From assembly GCA_945876945.1 (NCBI GenBank), contig CAMCQE010000029.1, positions 1 to 34,087 on the forward strand: a stretch of 34,087 nucleotides of DNA, written 5' to 3'. The stretch comes from Klebsiella pneumoniae (lineage in GTDB: Bacteria; Pseudomonadota; Gammaproteobacteria; Ga0077536). A program made the translations under genes and the position numbers. Positions 1 to 7,806 of the stretch are shown in pieces. The number at the start of each line of letters is the position of its first letter. Within the stretch, counting starts at the first letter, position 1. Under the pieces are notes generated by a model that saw only the letters and a list, made by a program, of their open reading frames with translations, did not search any database and had not been told where the DNA came from.

Positions 1-97
1 GGGAAAAGTAGAGGGTTTAACGCCTTCTGACAATGCGGAAGCTGCGCCGTTGTTGTATTACCGTGGGCGCTACGCCGCACTGAATCCCGCGGGCTGA
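1..97 (+). CDS. C-terminal end of a gene cut by the window edge
   Basis: Reading from base 2, the frame stays open to the TGA at 95-97 and encodes the last 31 residues of a protein ending LLYYRGRYAALNPAG. The other two forward frames hit stops within the first 30 bases, so this is the only frame that could carry a gene in from the left. I do not recognise the tail. It lies on the same strand as the YCF48-like gene, about 108 bases upstream of it. A hairpin and a candidate promoter lie between them, so they are probably separate transcription units. Too short for a functional call. Confidence 0.45.
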   Translation, partial: GKVEGLTPSDNAEAAPLLYYRGRYAALNPAG

Positions 98-106
98 GAT
101 TTCCGA

Positions 107-126
107 TGCCGACTGTCTTGTCGGCA
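107..126 (+). terminator. Short hairpin, terminator-like
   Basis: Perfect 7-bp inverted repeat TGCCGAC / GTCGGCA with a 6-base loop, 10 bases after the stop of the upstream partial gene. It has no T tract, so intrinsic termination would be weak. The right arm overlaps the -35 candidate of the following promoter, so it may instead be a protein-binding site. Confidence 0.35.
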
Positions 127-147
127 CTAAAGGCTTGTTGCTATGGT
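118..147 (+). promoter_or_regulatory. Candidate promoter of the YCF48-like gene
   Basis: TTGTCG (118-123), an 18-base spacer and TATGGT (142-147) preceded by an extended -10 TG at 139-140. Transcription would start near 154, leaving about 50 bases of leader. The match is moderate and read by eye. Confidence 0.35.
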
Positions 148-204
148 ACGAGCCGATACGAGGGGGGAGTCCGTCGCGATCCGCACGGCTTCTACAGGCA
201 TTAA

Positions 205-1470
205 ATGATCAAAAAAACCGTGAAGGCTCGCATGATGCTGAATTGCGCCAACCGTTCAACGTTGAAAACCCTGCTGTCCGCGCTACTGCTCGCGGCCAGC
301 ACCACCACCTATGCCGGCGTGGATGAAATGGAAGATAACCGCACCCCGCTGGTCATCGACTTCATTACCGCCACCTACCTGCCCGCCCAGAAGGGCGTGC
401 TGGTCGCTGGTCTTCACGGCCTGCTGGGCTCTCTGGAAATTTCGGCAGCCGGCGAAGGCACGCTGAAGAAATTTGCCTCCGACGAAAAGATTGACTTCAC
501 TACCGTCGAGCGCCTGAGCGACAGCGAAGTGCTGCTCGGTACCTCCATCGGCAAGATTTACTCGTTCGACGGGAGCAAGCTCACCGAACTGGCGAAGATT
601 ACCGAGTTCGATGAGCCGGTGCTGGACATCGCCATTTCCGGCGGCAAGGCTTGGGCGGTTGGTGCCCGCGGCATGCTGGCCAAGAGCGATGACGGCAAGA
701 AATGGGACATCGTCACCATTGAAGAAATCGACCAGCCCGAAATTAAGTTGCCCGCCACCAATGCGAGCGACTGGTACTTCGGGGTGAGCAACCTGATTGC
801 TGAAAGCGTGAAACTCACCGCAAACAAGGGTGGAAAGCCGGTTGTGGTGGACACCGACTACACGCTCTACCCGGATGAAGGGTTCATCCAGGTCGCCAAT
901 GACCTGGACGCTGAACCGGCGCCGGCCATCTCCTTCAAGTTCAAGCCGGGCCCGGCTTTCAAGCTGGGCGACGTGTCCTGGAACGTGGTCATGTTCGAAG
1001 GTGAAAGCGTCACCCTTGCCGGCGAGTTCGGCATGATTGTGCAAAGCCTGGATGGCGGTAAGACCTGGGTTCGCCGCGACGCCGTGCTGACCGCGAAGGA
1101 GCCGGAACCGCCGTACTGGATTACGGGTACCCAGCAGGGCAACACCATGATGTTGGTGGGCGCAGCCGGTGCCGTGCACCGAAGCACCGATGCGGGCAGC
1201 ACCTGGACTCGCCTGCCGGTCCCGAGTGCGGAAGGCCTGTTCGGCGTCACCCTGCTGGCGGACGGCACGCCGGCGATTGCGGGCGCGGTGGGCATGATCG
1301 GCGTGTACCAGAACGACAAGTGGACGCTGGCCGACCGCTCGAAGCTCGAGCTGCTGTCCTGGTTGAAGACGCCGGTTGCCATGCCGGATGGCTCCACCCT
1401 GATGATGGGCGGTCGCCAGACGGTCATTCAGTACAAGGACGGCAACTGGTCACGCGTTACCATCAAGTAA
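205..1470 (+). CDS. Secreted YCF48-like beta-propeller protein with BNR/Asp-box repeats
   Basis: 421 residues. A basic start, a hydrophobic stretch (about 21-32) and a likely signal peptidase site after TYA (residue 37) indicate export. Three clear Asp-box motifs of the SxDxGxxW type occur: SDDGKKW at 161-167, SLDGGKTW at 281-288 and STDAGSTW at 327-334. These are typical of YCF48/BNR-repeat propellers. The family is named after a photosystem II assembly factor, but in non-photosynthetic proteobacteria related proteins are often found near RND/MMPL exporters and their role is not settled. The ATG at 205 has an AGG six bases upstream. ATGs at 232 or 235, with GAAGG upstream, would also leave an intact signal peptide, so the exact start is uncertain. 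A strong terminator follows. Confidence 0.85.
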   Translation: MIKKTVKARMMLNCANRSTLKTLLSALLLAASTTTYAGVDEMEDNRTPLVIDFITATYLPAQKGVLVAGLHGLLGSLEISAAGEGTLKKFASDEKIDFTTVERLSDSEVLLGTSIGKIYSFDGSKLTELAKITEFDEPVLDIAISGGKAWAVGARGMLAKSDDGKKWDIVTIEEIDQPEIKLPATNASDWYFGVSNLIAESVKLTANKGGKPVVVDTDYTLYPDEGFIQVANDLDAEPAPAISFKFKPGPAFKLGDVSWNVVMFEGESVTLAGEFGMIVQSLDGGKTWVRRDAVLTAKEPEPPYWITGTQQGNTMMLVGAAGAVHRSTDAGSTWTRLPVPSAEGLFGVTLLADGTPAIAGAVGMIGVYQNDKWTLADRSKLELLSWLKTPVAMPDGSTLMMGGRQTVIQYKDGNWSRVTIK

Positions 1471-1491
1471 GCGTTTCCGCCTGACGACCAT

Positions 1492-1524
1492 GATTGCGGC
1501 GCCTCCGGGCGCCGCAATCGTTTT
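1492..1524 (+). terminator. Strong intrinsic terminator after the YCF48-like gene
   Basis: A perfect 12-bp stem (GATTGCGGCGCC / GGCGCCGCAATC) with a TCCG tetraloop, followed by GTTTT, 21 bases after the stop codon. This is the best Rho-independent terminator in the window. The next gene starts only 35 bases further on, so that gene's promoter must overlap the terminator or it depends on read-through. Confidence 0.9.
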
Positions 1525-1559
1525 CAGCCCACTACAAATTGCGATTGGAGATGAGCCCG

Positions 1560-3038
1560 ATGTCCAACGAACCCCGTCTTGCTACCGCCGTGCTGGTCAC
1601 CACCGGCGACGCTGAAAACCTGCGCATCCTGCTGGTTGAGCGCTCTGCCACCCTGCGCTTTTTTGGCGGCTATTGGGCGTTTCCGGGCGGTGCCTTTGAA
1701 GCCTGCGACCAGATTGGCGAGCAACTGGCGAGCCTGAGCTGCGGCGTTCGTGAGCTAATTGAAGAGACCGCGCTACTGCCGGATGCGCTGGGCCTAAACC
1801 TCGATGAGGCCCAACAGCTTCTGGCCGCGCTGCCGGAAGGCGGTGCGGCAACTACGCAATGGCAATCAGCTATCGGCAAGGTGGCCGCAAGCGGGCAATC
1901 CACGGTGGTCTGTCGAATCACGACACCGGCGCACTCTCCGATTCGCTTCGCCACCGATTTCATCCGGATTCATGTCGCAAACGCGACCGAACCCACGCTC
2001 GATGCACGCGAATTGGTGAACTGGTGTTATCTCACGCCGGCAGAGGCCGTGGCGCGCTGGCGACGGGGCGAACTGCCCATCGCGCCCCCTACCCTGCTGC
2101 TGCTCGAATTCCTGGCAGAACACGGGGCGGACAATTTTGTTGAACCGGCCCAGGCGGCGGCCGACGCATTCGACCGCGGAGAATTTCATCCGGCGCGTTT
2201 CTCACCCGGCATCTTTACCGCACCGGTGCCCACACCAACCTTGCCACCCGCCACTACCACCAACTGCTACATCGTGGGCACCAGCGAGCTTTACGTGGTT
2301 GACCCTGCGGCTATCCACGCCGAGCACCAGCAACGTCTCATCGCCAAGCTGGAAGCGCTGTGCCGCGACGGTGCCCAGGTAAAAGGCATTCTGTTGACTC
2401 ATCATCATCGCGATCACACCGGCGCCGTGGCGGCGCTGAGTCGACACTTTCAGGCGCCGGTGCATGCGCATGAACTCACCTACCCACAACTTCCAGACCC
2501 GGACTACGTGCGGGGCACTGCGCTCAACGAGGGCGACGTGATTGAACTGGGCACCGCGCCCGACGGCACGCCGGGCTGGCGACTGGATGTGATGCACACG
2601 CCCGGCCACGCGCGTGACCATTTGTGCTTCATCGAAAACCGCTATCAGGCGGCAATTGTGGGCGATATGTTGTCGACCATCTCCACCATCATCATCGACC
2701 CGCCGGAAGGCCACATGGCGACCTATCTGCGGGAACTGGAACGCCTGCTAGCGCGCCCGATGACCACGCTGTATCCGGCGCATGGTCCGGCGCACCGCGA
2801 AGGCCCGGTGCTTATCAAGCACTTCCTCGCGCATCGACGCGCCCGCGAGCAGAAAGTCCGTGAGGCCCTGAGCGCTGAACCGCAATCACTGGAAGCGCTG
2901 TTGCCGGTGGCCTATGGCGACGTGGCACCGGCCGTGCGCGGCGCGGCGATGCGTTCACTGCTCGCGGGACTTGAAAAGCTGTCAGAAGAAGGCTTGGCGC
3001 GCGTGACGGCGGAAGGCCACTGGCAACTCGCCGCCTAG
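1560..3038 (+). CDS. NUDIX hydrolase + metallo-beta-lactamase fusion protein
   Basis: 492 residues from the ATG at 1560, chosen because GGAG lies 9 bases upstream; an ATG at 1551 sits directly against that GGAG. The N-terminal domain (about 5-220) is NUDIX-like: G43-G44 and the core R64-E65-L66-I67-E68-E69. The spacing between the first Gly and Arg is about six residues longer than the classic box, and Ala replaces the last Gly; such insertions occur in NUDT7/8/19-type CoA diphosphatases. The C-terminal domain (about 225-490) is an MBL fold close to LACTB2-like hydrolases: HxHxDH at 281-286, H350 in HTPGH, D369 in VGDML and H408 in YPAHG, so all metal ligands are present. Both halves look catalytically competent. 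Substrates are unknown; a CoA-ester or nucleotide-derivative clean-up role is a guess. It converges on tag. Confidence 0.88.
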   Translation: MSNEPRLATAVLVTTGDAENLRILLVERSATLRFFGGYWAFPGGAFEACDQIGEQLASLSCGVRELIEETALLPDALGLNLDEAQQLLAALPEGGAATTQWQSAIGKVAASGQSTVVCRITTPAHSPIRFATDFIRIHVANATEPTLDARELVNWCYLTPAEAVARWRRGELPIAPPTLLLLEFLAEHGADNFVEPAQAAADAFDRGEFHPARFSPGIFTAPVPTPTLPPATTTNCYIVGTSELYVVDPAAIHAEHQQRLIAKLEALCRDGAQVKGILLTHHHRDHTGAVAALSRHFQAPVHAHELTYPQLPDPDYVRGTALNEGDVIELGTAPDGTPGWRLDVMHTPGHARDHLCFIENRYQAAIVGDMLSTISTIIIDPPEGHMATYLRELERLLARPMTTLYPAHGPAHREGPVLIKHFLAHRRAREQKVREALSAEPQSLEALLPVAYGDVAPAVRGAAMRSLLAGLEKLSEEGLARVTAEGHWQLAA

Positions 3039-3059
3039 CGCGTGAGCGGCGCTAGGCGG
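3031..3059. terminator. Bidirectional hairpin containing both stop codons
   Basis: Perfect 11-bp inverted repeat CCGCCTAGCGC (3031-3041) / GCGCTAGGCGG (3049-3059) with a 7-base loop. The TAG of the NUDIX-MBL gene is in the left arm and the TAG of tag (read on the minus strand) is in the right arm. There is no T tract on either side, so it may act as an mRNA 3' end stabiliser or a Rho-assisted terminator. Confidence 0.6.
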
Positions 3060-3648
3060 TAAGGATTTCAGCGCGCCTGAAGCAACCGTCCAAATGGTCG
3101 TTCACCAGCCCCGTCGCCTGCAGGTAAGCGTAGGCGATGGTCGGGCCAAAAAATTTCACCCCGCGCCGCTTAAGGTCTTTGGCCAGCGCATCAGATTGCG
3201 GGCTGGTTACCGGAATCTCGCGGTGCTCACGGCGTACCGCCACGAGCGGCACGCCGTCGACGTAGCGCCACAGGTACGCATCAAAACTGCCGAATTCGTG
3301 CTGTATTTGTAGAAAACAGCGCGCGTTGACTATCGCCGCTTCAAATTTACCGCGATGACGAATGAGCCCTGCGTTCGCCATCAGACCATCGACCTCTGCC
3401 GCCCCGAAGGCCGCGACGGCCACCGGGTCAAATTGCGCAAAGGCTTCGCGATAGGCGGCGCGCTTCTTCAACACCGTGTACCAACTTAAACCAGCCTGCG
3501 CTGATTCCAGCACCAAAAACTCGAACAACACGCGGTCGTCATGTACCGGCACACCCCACTCGGTGTCGTGATAGTGCACATCGTCCGGGCGCTGCGCGCT
3601 AACCCACTGGCAGCGAGGGCGAAGATCTGGCGAGGGAACGCTTGTCAT
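3052..3648 (-). CDS. tag: DNA-3-methyladenine glycosylase I
   Basis: 198 residues. Excises 3-methyladenine from alkylated DNA, the first step of base excision repair. The protein follows E. coli Tag along most of its length: RCQWV near the N-terminus, YHDTEWGVP, LESAQAGLSWYTVLKKR, GLIRHRGK, and the C-terminal NDHLDGC. The four zinc-snap ligands of Tag are retained (C13, H27, and the His and Cys of NDHLDGC). The ATG at 3648 was chosen because the N-terminus then begins just before the conserved C-x-W-V block; the open frame continues upstream but that part resembles nothing in Tag. The ribosome site is weak. A 12-bp palindrome lies 27-38 bases upstream. Confidence 0.95.
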   Translation of the reverse strand: MTSVPSPDLRPRCQWVSAQRPDDVHYHDTEWGVPVHDDRVLFEFLVLESAQAGLSWYTVLKKRAAYREAFAQFDPVAVAAFGAAEVDGLMANAGLIRHRGKFEAAIVNARCFLQIQHEFGSFDAYLWRYVDGVPLVAVRREHREIPVTSPQSDALAKDLKRRGVKFFGPTIAYAYLQATGLVNDHLDGCFRRAEILTA

Positions 3649-3674
3649 ATCAGGAAGCTTCACAAGTGGTAATG

Positions 3675-3686
3675 GAGCACGTGCTC
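3675..3686. promoter_or_regulatory. 12-bp perfect palindrome upstream of tag
   Basis: GAGCACGTGCTC, centred on CACGTG, lies in the 138-base gap upstream of tag. It could be an operator, but a palindrome of this length can occur by chance in GC-rich DNA. Confidence 0.25.
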
Positions 3687-3707
3687 GCCGGGCCTCGGCT
3701 AAGCGGA

Positions 3708-3724
3708 CGCCTCGCACGGAGGCG
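3708..3724 (-). terminator. Weak hairpin between the SDR gene and tag
   Basis: Inverted repeat CGCCTC / GAGGCG with a 5-base loop, about 62 bases past the stop of the SDR gene in its direction of transcription. No T tract, so termination is uncertain. Confidence 0.25.
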
Positions 3725-3786
3725 CCCCTGAGTGATTCGGCCCACCAGAACAATCGCAGCGTCGAATGACTCGGCGCCCGTTCGTC

Positions 3787-4557
3787 CTAGCGCGGTGGCA
3801 GGCGACTGGCGGCGTCGAGGCGTACCGATTCTCCGTTGAGATACGGATTGTCGATCATCGCCAGCGCGAGCTTGGCGTATTCCTCTGCCAGCCCAAAGCG
3901 CTTGGGATATTCAATCTGCATCTGAATGCCTTCACGGACCTTGTCCGGCAGGCCGCGCATCATCGGAGTTTCAAACAGGCCGGGCGCGATGCAATTGCAG
4001 CGAATACCATCGCGCGCCAAATCGCGCGCCACCGGCAGCGACAGACCCACAACGCCAGCCTTGCTCGCACCATAGGCCGCCTGGCCCATCTGGCCGTCCC
4101 ACGCCGCAATGGACGCGGTATTAACGATAACGCCGCGCTCACCGCTCATACCTTCCGGCGCGTTCTTGGTCATTTCCACCGCCGCCAAACGCAGCACGTT
4201 GAAGGTGCCGATGAGATTGACGTTGATAATGCGCTGGAACTGCTCGAGCGGATGGGCTTCTCCCTTGCTCACCGTCTTCGAGGCGCTACCGATGCCGGCG
4301 CAGTTGATGCAAATGTGGATGGCGCCAAACGCGTTCATCGCGGCGGCGATGCCGTCTTTCACGTTTTGCTCGTCGGCCACATTCACGTGGCAGTAAATCG
4401 CGGCGTCGCCGAGTTCTGCGGCCAGCGCATTACCAAGCTCATCGCTCAAATCGAAAATCGCCACGCGCGCGCCGGCGTTTACGAGTGCTTCAACCGTGGC
4501 CCGGCCGAGTCCGGAGGCGCCACCGGTGACGATCGCCACCTTGCCCTGTACCTGCAT
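3787..4557 (-). CDS. SDR, type II 3-hydroxyacyl-CoA dehydrogenase-like (HSD10 family)
   Basis: 256 residues. Expected reaction: NAD-dependent oxidation of 3-hydroxyacyl-CoA to 3-oxoacyl-CoA, the third step of beta-oxidation. The Rossmann motif TGGASGLG is at 11-18, N-A-G-like NCAG at 85-88, catalytic S149 and YGASK with Y162 and K166. The C-terminal region with PKRFG, AEEYAKLALAMI, NPYLNGE and RLDAASRLPP is characteristic of the HSD17B10-like branch rather than generic SDRs. The ATG at 4557 is preceded by a strong GGGGAGAGAG; upstream frame extension has no support. It is divergent from the glutathione transferase gene and about 0.8 kb from the thiolase on the same strand, consistent with fatty or branched acyl-CoA breakdown. 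Confidence 0.88.
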   Translation of the reverse strand: MQVQGKVAIVTGGASGLGRATVEALVNAGARVAIFDLSDELGNALAAELGDAAIYCHVNVADEQNVKDGIAAAMNAFGAIHICINCAGIGSASKTVSKGEAHPLEQFQRIINVNLIGTFNVLRLAAVEMTKNAPEGMSGERGVIVNTASIAAWDGQMGQAAYGASKAGVVGLSLPVARDLARDGIRCNCIAPGLFETPMMRGLPDKVREGIQMQIEYPKRFGLAEEYAKLALAMIDNPYLNGESVRLDAASRLPPR

Positions 4558-4637
4558 AATCTCTCTCCCCAAATGTGTGTTCTGCGCCAGCCGGAGCGGC
4601 GCGCCAAGTGCGTCCGTATGATAGCCGCTGACCACGT

Positions 4638-4656
4638 TGCGGGCACCGTGCCCGCA
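4638..4656. promoter_or_regulatory. Inverted repeat in the SDR/GST divergent region, candidate operator
   Basis: Perfect 8-bp arms TGCGGGCA / TGCCCGCA separated by CCG. It sits 14 bases before the GST Shine-Dalgarno and 15 bases after a TATGAT -10 candidate at 4617-4622. Position and symmetry suit a dimeric repressor (TetR or MarR type). In RNA it would be a GST 5'-UTR hairpin. Confidence 0.45.
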
Positions 4657-4681
4657 GGCCCCATCAACTCAGGAGATTGCG

Positions 4682-5311
4682 ATGAAACTGTTCGATTTTG
4701 AACTCGCGCCCAACCCGCGCCGCGTGCGCATGTACCTCGCAGAAAAAGGCCTGCAAATGCCCAGCGTGCAGATCAATCTGCGGCAGGGCGAGCAGTTTCA
4801 TGCCGAATTCAAAGATGAGAATCCCTCGATGATTGTGCCGGCCCTCGCACTCGACGACGGCACACTCATCACCGAGACCATGGCCATTTGCCGGTATCTG
4901 GAAGCCCTGCATCCCACACGGCCCTTATTCGGCAGCACGCCGAAGGAGCAGGCCATGGTGGAAATGTGGAGCCGGCGCGCTGAGTTGGAAGGCTTCATGG
5001 CGGTGGCGGAAGCGCTGCGCAACTCGGTTGAACGATTCAAGGATCGCGCCCTGCCCGGCCCGCGCAATTACGCACAAATTCCGGCCTTGGTGGAACGCGG
5101 CAAAGCGCGTGCGGCGGGTTTTCTTGAGGATTTGGAAGCCGGGCTTGCAGGTAAGACCTGGCTGGCCGGCGAGTTCTTTAGCGTGGCCGACATCACCGCT
5201 TTTGTGGTGGTGGAGTTCGCCGGCTGGGTAGAGGTCCAGCCGGCGGCTCATCAGCAAAACATTGCGCGCTGGCGCGCCGCGATGGCAGCGCGCCCCAGCA
5301 CCAACGCCTGA
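4682..5311 (+). CDS. Glutathione S-transferase family protein
   Basis: 209 residues. An N-terminal thioredoxin-like domain (1 to about 80) contains LAPNPRRVRMYLAEKG in place of the usual catalytic-loop region and TETMAICRYLE, where the acidic-Ser/Thr pair normally binds the glutamyl end of glutathione. A helical C-terminal domain (about 90-209) follows, with VADITAFVVVEFAG, the conserved Asp region of GST C-domains. Asn-Pro occupies the position where many bacterial GSTs have Ser or Cys, so the catalytic residue cannot be assigned from sequence. AGGAG six bases upstream fixes the ATG at 4682. Divergent from the SDR gene, it may handle electrophiles from lipid breakdown; substrate unknown. Confidence 0.88.
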   Translation: MKLFDFELAPNPRRVRMYLAEKGLQMPSVQINLRQGEQFHAEFKDENPSMIVPALALDDGTLITETMAICRYLEALHPTRPLFGSTPKEQAMVEMWSRRAELEGFMAVAEALRNSVERFKDRALPGPRNYAQIPALVERGKARAAGFLEDLEAGLAGKTWLAGEFFSVADITAFVVVEFAGWVEVQPAAHQQNIARWRAAMAARPSTNA

Positions 5312-5313
5312 GG

Positions 5314-5327
5314 AGGCGCCGGCGCCT
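5314..5327. terminator. Palindrome between convergent GST and thiolase genes
   Basis: The 14-bp perfect palindrome AGGCGCCGGCGCCT fills the 22-base gap between the two convergent stop codons. As RNA it forms only a short GC-rich stem and there is no real T tract. Confidence 0.3.
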
Positions 5328-5333
5328 TTCGAC

Positions 5334-6515
5334 TTACAGCAGTTCCAGCGCCACGGCGGTGGCTTCACCGCCGCCGATGCACAGGCTGGCAACACCGCGC
5401 TTCAGACCCAGATCGCGCAGCGCGTGAACCAGGGTCACGATGATGCGCGCGCCGGAAGCGCCGACCGGATGACCCAGCGCGCAGGCGCCGCCGCGGATGT
5501 TGAGCTTTTCATGCGGGATCTTGAGGTCGTGCATCGCGGCCATCGCTACCACCGCAAAGGCTTCGTTCACTTCGAAGAGATCCACATCGTCCACCGTCCA
5601 GCCAACCTTCTTCAGCAGCTTGTCGATCGCAGACACCGGCGCGGTGGTGAACCAGCCCGGCTCTTGCGCATGCGTGGAGTGGGCGAGAATGCGTGCCAGC
5701 GGGGCCAGACCCATTTCAGTCGCGCGCGAGCCGGTGGTCAGCACCAGCGCGGCCGCACCGTCGGAAATAGAACTGGAGTTGGCCGCCGTGACGGAGCCGT
5801 CTTTGGCGAAGGCCGGACGCAGCGTCGGGATTTTGTCGAGCTTGGCCTTGAGCGGCTGCTCGTCGGTATCAATCACCTTGCCGTCTTTGCTGCCCGGAAT
5901 GGCGACCGGCGCGATTTCGGCCTTGAAGTGGCCGCCGGTGATCGCCTTCTGCGCGCGCATGAGCGATTCAATCGCGTAGTTGTCCTGGGCTTCGCGGGTG
6001 AAGGCGTACTTGCGCGCGCAATCTTCGGCGAAGGTACCCATCAGGCGACCGCGCTGGAAGGCGTCTTCCAGGCCGTCGAAGAACATGTGGTCGAGCACTT
6101 CGCCGTGGCCTAAACGCATCCCGCCGCGCATTTTGGGCAGCAGATAGGGGGCGCTGGTCATGTTCTCCATGCCGCCGGCCACCACGATACCGGCGGAGCC
6201 GGCGACCAGGGCGTCGTGCGCCTGCATTACGGCCTTCATGCCAGAACCGCACATTTTGTTGATGGTGGTGCAGCCAACGCTGGTCGGAATGCCGGCGCCC
6301 ATCGAGGCCTGACGCGCGGGGGCTTGGCCCAAACCGGCGGGCAACACGCAGCCCATAATCACTTCTTCCACCAGTTCCGGCGCCACGCTGGCGCGTTCCA
6401 GCGCAGCCTTGATCGCCACGGAACCCAGCACCGGGGCGGCGACGTTGGCCAGATCCCCCTGCATTCCACCCATCGGGGTACGGGCGAGCCCGACCACTAC
6501 TACGCTGTCTTGCAT
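5334..6515 (-). CDS. Thiolase (acetyl-CoA C-acyltransferase)
   Basis: 393 residues, the usual length for bacterial thiolases. Catalytic residues are in place: C89 in NKMCGSGMKA (acyl-enzyme), H349 in ALGHPVGASGAR and C379 in SLCIGGGEATA. The GGGEA ending, rather than GGGMG, is common in acyl-CoA-degrading homologues. Reaction: thiolytic cleavage of 3-oxoacyl-CoA to acetyl-CoA plus shortened acyl-CoA, or the reverse condensation. GAGGAACGAG just upstream supports the ATG at 6515. It lies 65 bases downstream of lhgO on the same strand, with a T-rich leader, so it may be the last gene of that operon or have its own promoter. With the nearby HSD10-like SDR it gives two successive beta-oxidation steps. 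Confidence 0.92.
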   Translation of the reverse strand: MQDSVVVVGLARTPMGGMQGDLANVAAPVLGSVAIKAALERASVAPELVEEVIMGCVLPAGLGQAPARQASMGAGIPTSVGCTTINKMCGSGMKAVMQAHDALVAGSAGIVVAGGMENMTSAPYLLPKMRGGMRLGHGEVLDHMFFDGLEDAFQRGRLMGTFAEDCARKYAFTREAQDNYAIESLMRAQKAITGGHFKAEIAPVAIPGSKDGKVIDTDEQPLKAKLDKIPTLRPAFAKDGSVTAANSSSISDGAAALVLTTGSRATEMGLAPLARILAHSTHAQEPGWFTTAPVSAIDKLLKKVGWTVDDVDLFEVNEAFAVVAMAAMHDLKIPHEKLNIRGGACALGHPVGASGARIIVTLVHALRDLGLKRGVASLCIGGGEATAVALELL

Positions 6516-6580
6516 GTTCTCGTTCCTCGCAAAAAAAGATCGGTTATCAACGGAAGTCTAACGGCCCCCGCGTTCGCGCA

Positions 6581-7789
6581 CTAGCCGCGGGCGGCGAGCA
6601 GTCTGGAAACAATCTCGGCCGCAATCGGCAGGGCCGCAGTGGCGGCCGGCGACGGCGCGTTGCAGACGTGCAAAGAGCGAGCAGTTTGTTTGAGCAAAAA
6701 ATCGTGAATCAGCGCGCCCTGCGGCGACACCGCCTGGGCGCGAATCCCCGCCGGATAAGGCTGTAAATCATCAAGTTCGAGGCCGGGCGCATAGCGTTGC
6801 GCGGCTTCAAGATAACGGCGCGGACTGAGCGCACAGCCCAGTTCCCTGAAACCTGCCGCGCGATATCGAAACAGCAAACGCCATACGCCGGGATTGCCGA
6901 CCAGCGCCAGTGCGTCGTGCAGGTCGAAGCCCGTCTTGCGGTAGTCCTCGCGCGCGAATGCCAGCATCGCACTCGGCCCCAGCGTCACGCTGCCATCAAT
7001 CATGCGGGTGAGATGAATGCCGAGAAACGGCAGCGACGGATCCGGCACGGGATAAATCAGATGCCGCACGAGTGCGTTATGGCGCGCCGCGAGGCGATAG
7101 TAATCGCCGCGAAACGGCACGATCGCGAAGTCTGGCGTCAGTCCGTTCAGGCGCAGCATGCGGTCGGCCTGCAGCCCCGCACACACCACCAACTGCGCCG
7201 CGCGCGCGCTGCCGCCAGCGGTGATCACGTTGACGGCATCAGCGCGTTCTTCGATACGGATCACTGGCGTGTTGAAGCGGAGTTCGCCACCGGCCGCGCG
7301 AATGCGGTTCGCCATCGCGGCGCACATCCCCGGATAGTCGACGATGCCCGTCTCTTCCACTCTGAGCGCGGCCACGCCCGCAATCGCCGGCTCCAGCGCC
7401 TGCACTGCCCGACCTTCAAGCCACTGGCACGGCGCGCCGTTCTGCGTGGCGCGCTCGGCGAGCGCCCGCAGCCGCGGTGTTTCATCTGCGGTGACCGCCA
7501 CAATCAGCTTCCCGCATTGCTCAAAGGCCACGTCATGCGCGCGGCAAAAGTCGATCGTTGCCCGCAATCCAGCACGACACCAACGCGCTTTGAGACTGCC
7601 GGGCTCGTAATAAACCCCGGCATGAATCACACCGCTGTTGTGCCCGGTCTGATGGGCGGCGACGCCGGCCTCTTTCTCCAGCACCAACACCCGCGCGCCG
7701 GGGACGCGCTGCTGGAGCGTGAGCGCGGTGGCGAGCCCAATGATGCCAGCGCCAATCACGACGAAATCAAATTGGACCGGCGTGCTCAC
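6581..7789 (-). CDS. lhgO: L-2-hydroxyglutarate oxidase
   Basis: 402 residues. FAD enzyme converting L-2-hydroxyglutarate to 2-oxoglutarate, in E. coli passing electrons to the membrane quinone pool. The dinucleotide motif VVIGAGIIGLATAL sits at the N-terminus (GAGIIG at 13-18), followed by LEKE, QTGHNSGVIHAGVYY, the LhgO/L2HGDH signature, then GIVDYP and VPFRGDYY. The start is ambiguous: GTG at 7789 gives MSTPVQFDF right before the Rossmann strand, while an in-frame TTG at 7810 overlaps the upstream TGA. I prefer the GTG. It follows a D-2-hydroxyglutarate dehydrogenase-like gene, so the two enzymes would deal with both enantiomers of the same metabolite. No CsiD-type glutarate hydroxylase is present. 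Confidence 0.88.
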   Translation of the reverse strand: MSTPVQFDFVVIGAGIIGLATALTLQQRVPGARVLVLEKEAGVAAHQTGHNSGVIHAGVYYEPGSLKARWCRAGLRATIDFCRAHDVAFEQCGKLIVAVTADETPRLRALAERATQNGAPCQWLEGRAVQALEPAIAGVAALRVEETGIVDYPGMCAAMANRIRAAGGELRFNTPVIRIEERADAVNVITAGGSARAAQLVVCAGLQADRMLRLNGLTPDFAIVPFRGDYYRLAARHNALVRHLIYPVPDPSLPFLGIHLTRMIDGSVTLGPSAMLAFAREDYRKTGFDLHDALALVGNPGVWRLLFRYRAAGFRELGCALSPRRYLEAAQRYAPGLELDDLQPYPAGIRAQAVSPQGALIHDFLLKQTARSLHVCNAPSPAATAALPIAAEIVSRLLAARG

Positions 7790-7806
7790 GACGGCGATGA
7801 CCGACC

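Noticed and set aside
135-326. Small open frame at the start of the YCF48-like gene
   Set aside because: Overlaps the signal-peptide coding region in another frame, with no ribosome site or domain.
1494-1559. TTG start for the NUDIX-MBL gene at 1494
   Set aside because: The TTG lies inside the preceding terminator stem and has no ribosome site; the ATG at 1560 has GGAG at the right distance.
3766-4701. Long open frame on the plus strand opposite the SDR gene
   Set aside because: It mirrors a well-supported SDR with all catalytic motifs and has no recognisable domain. GC-rich coding DNA commonly leaves long antisense frames.
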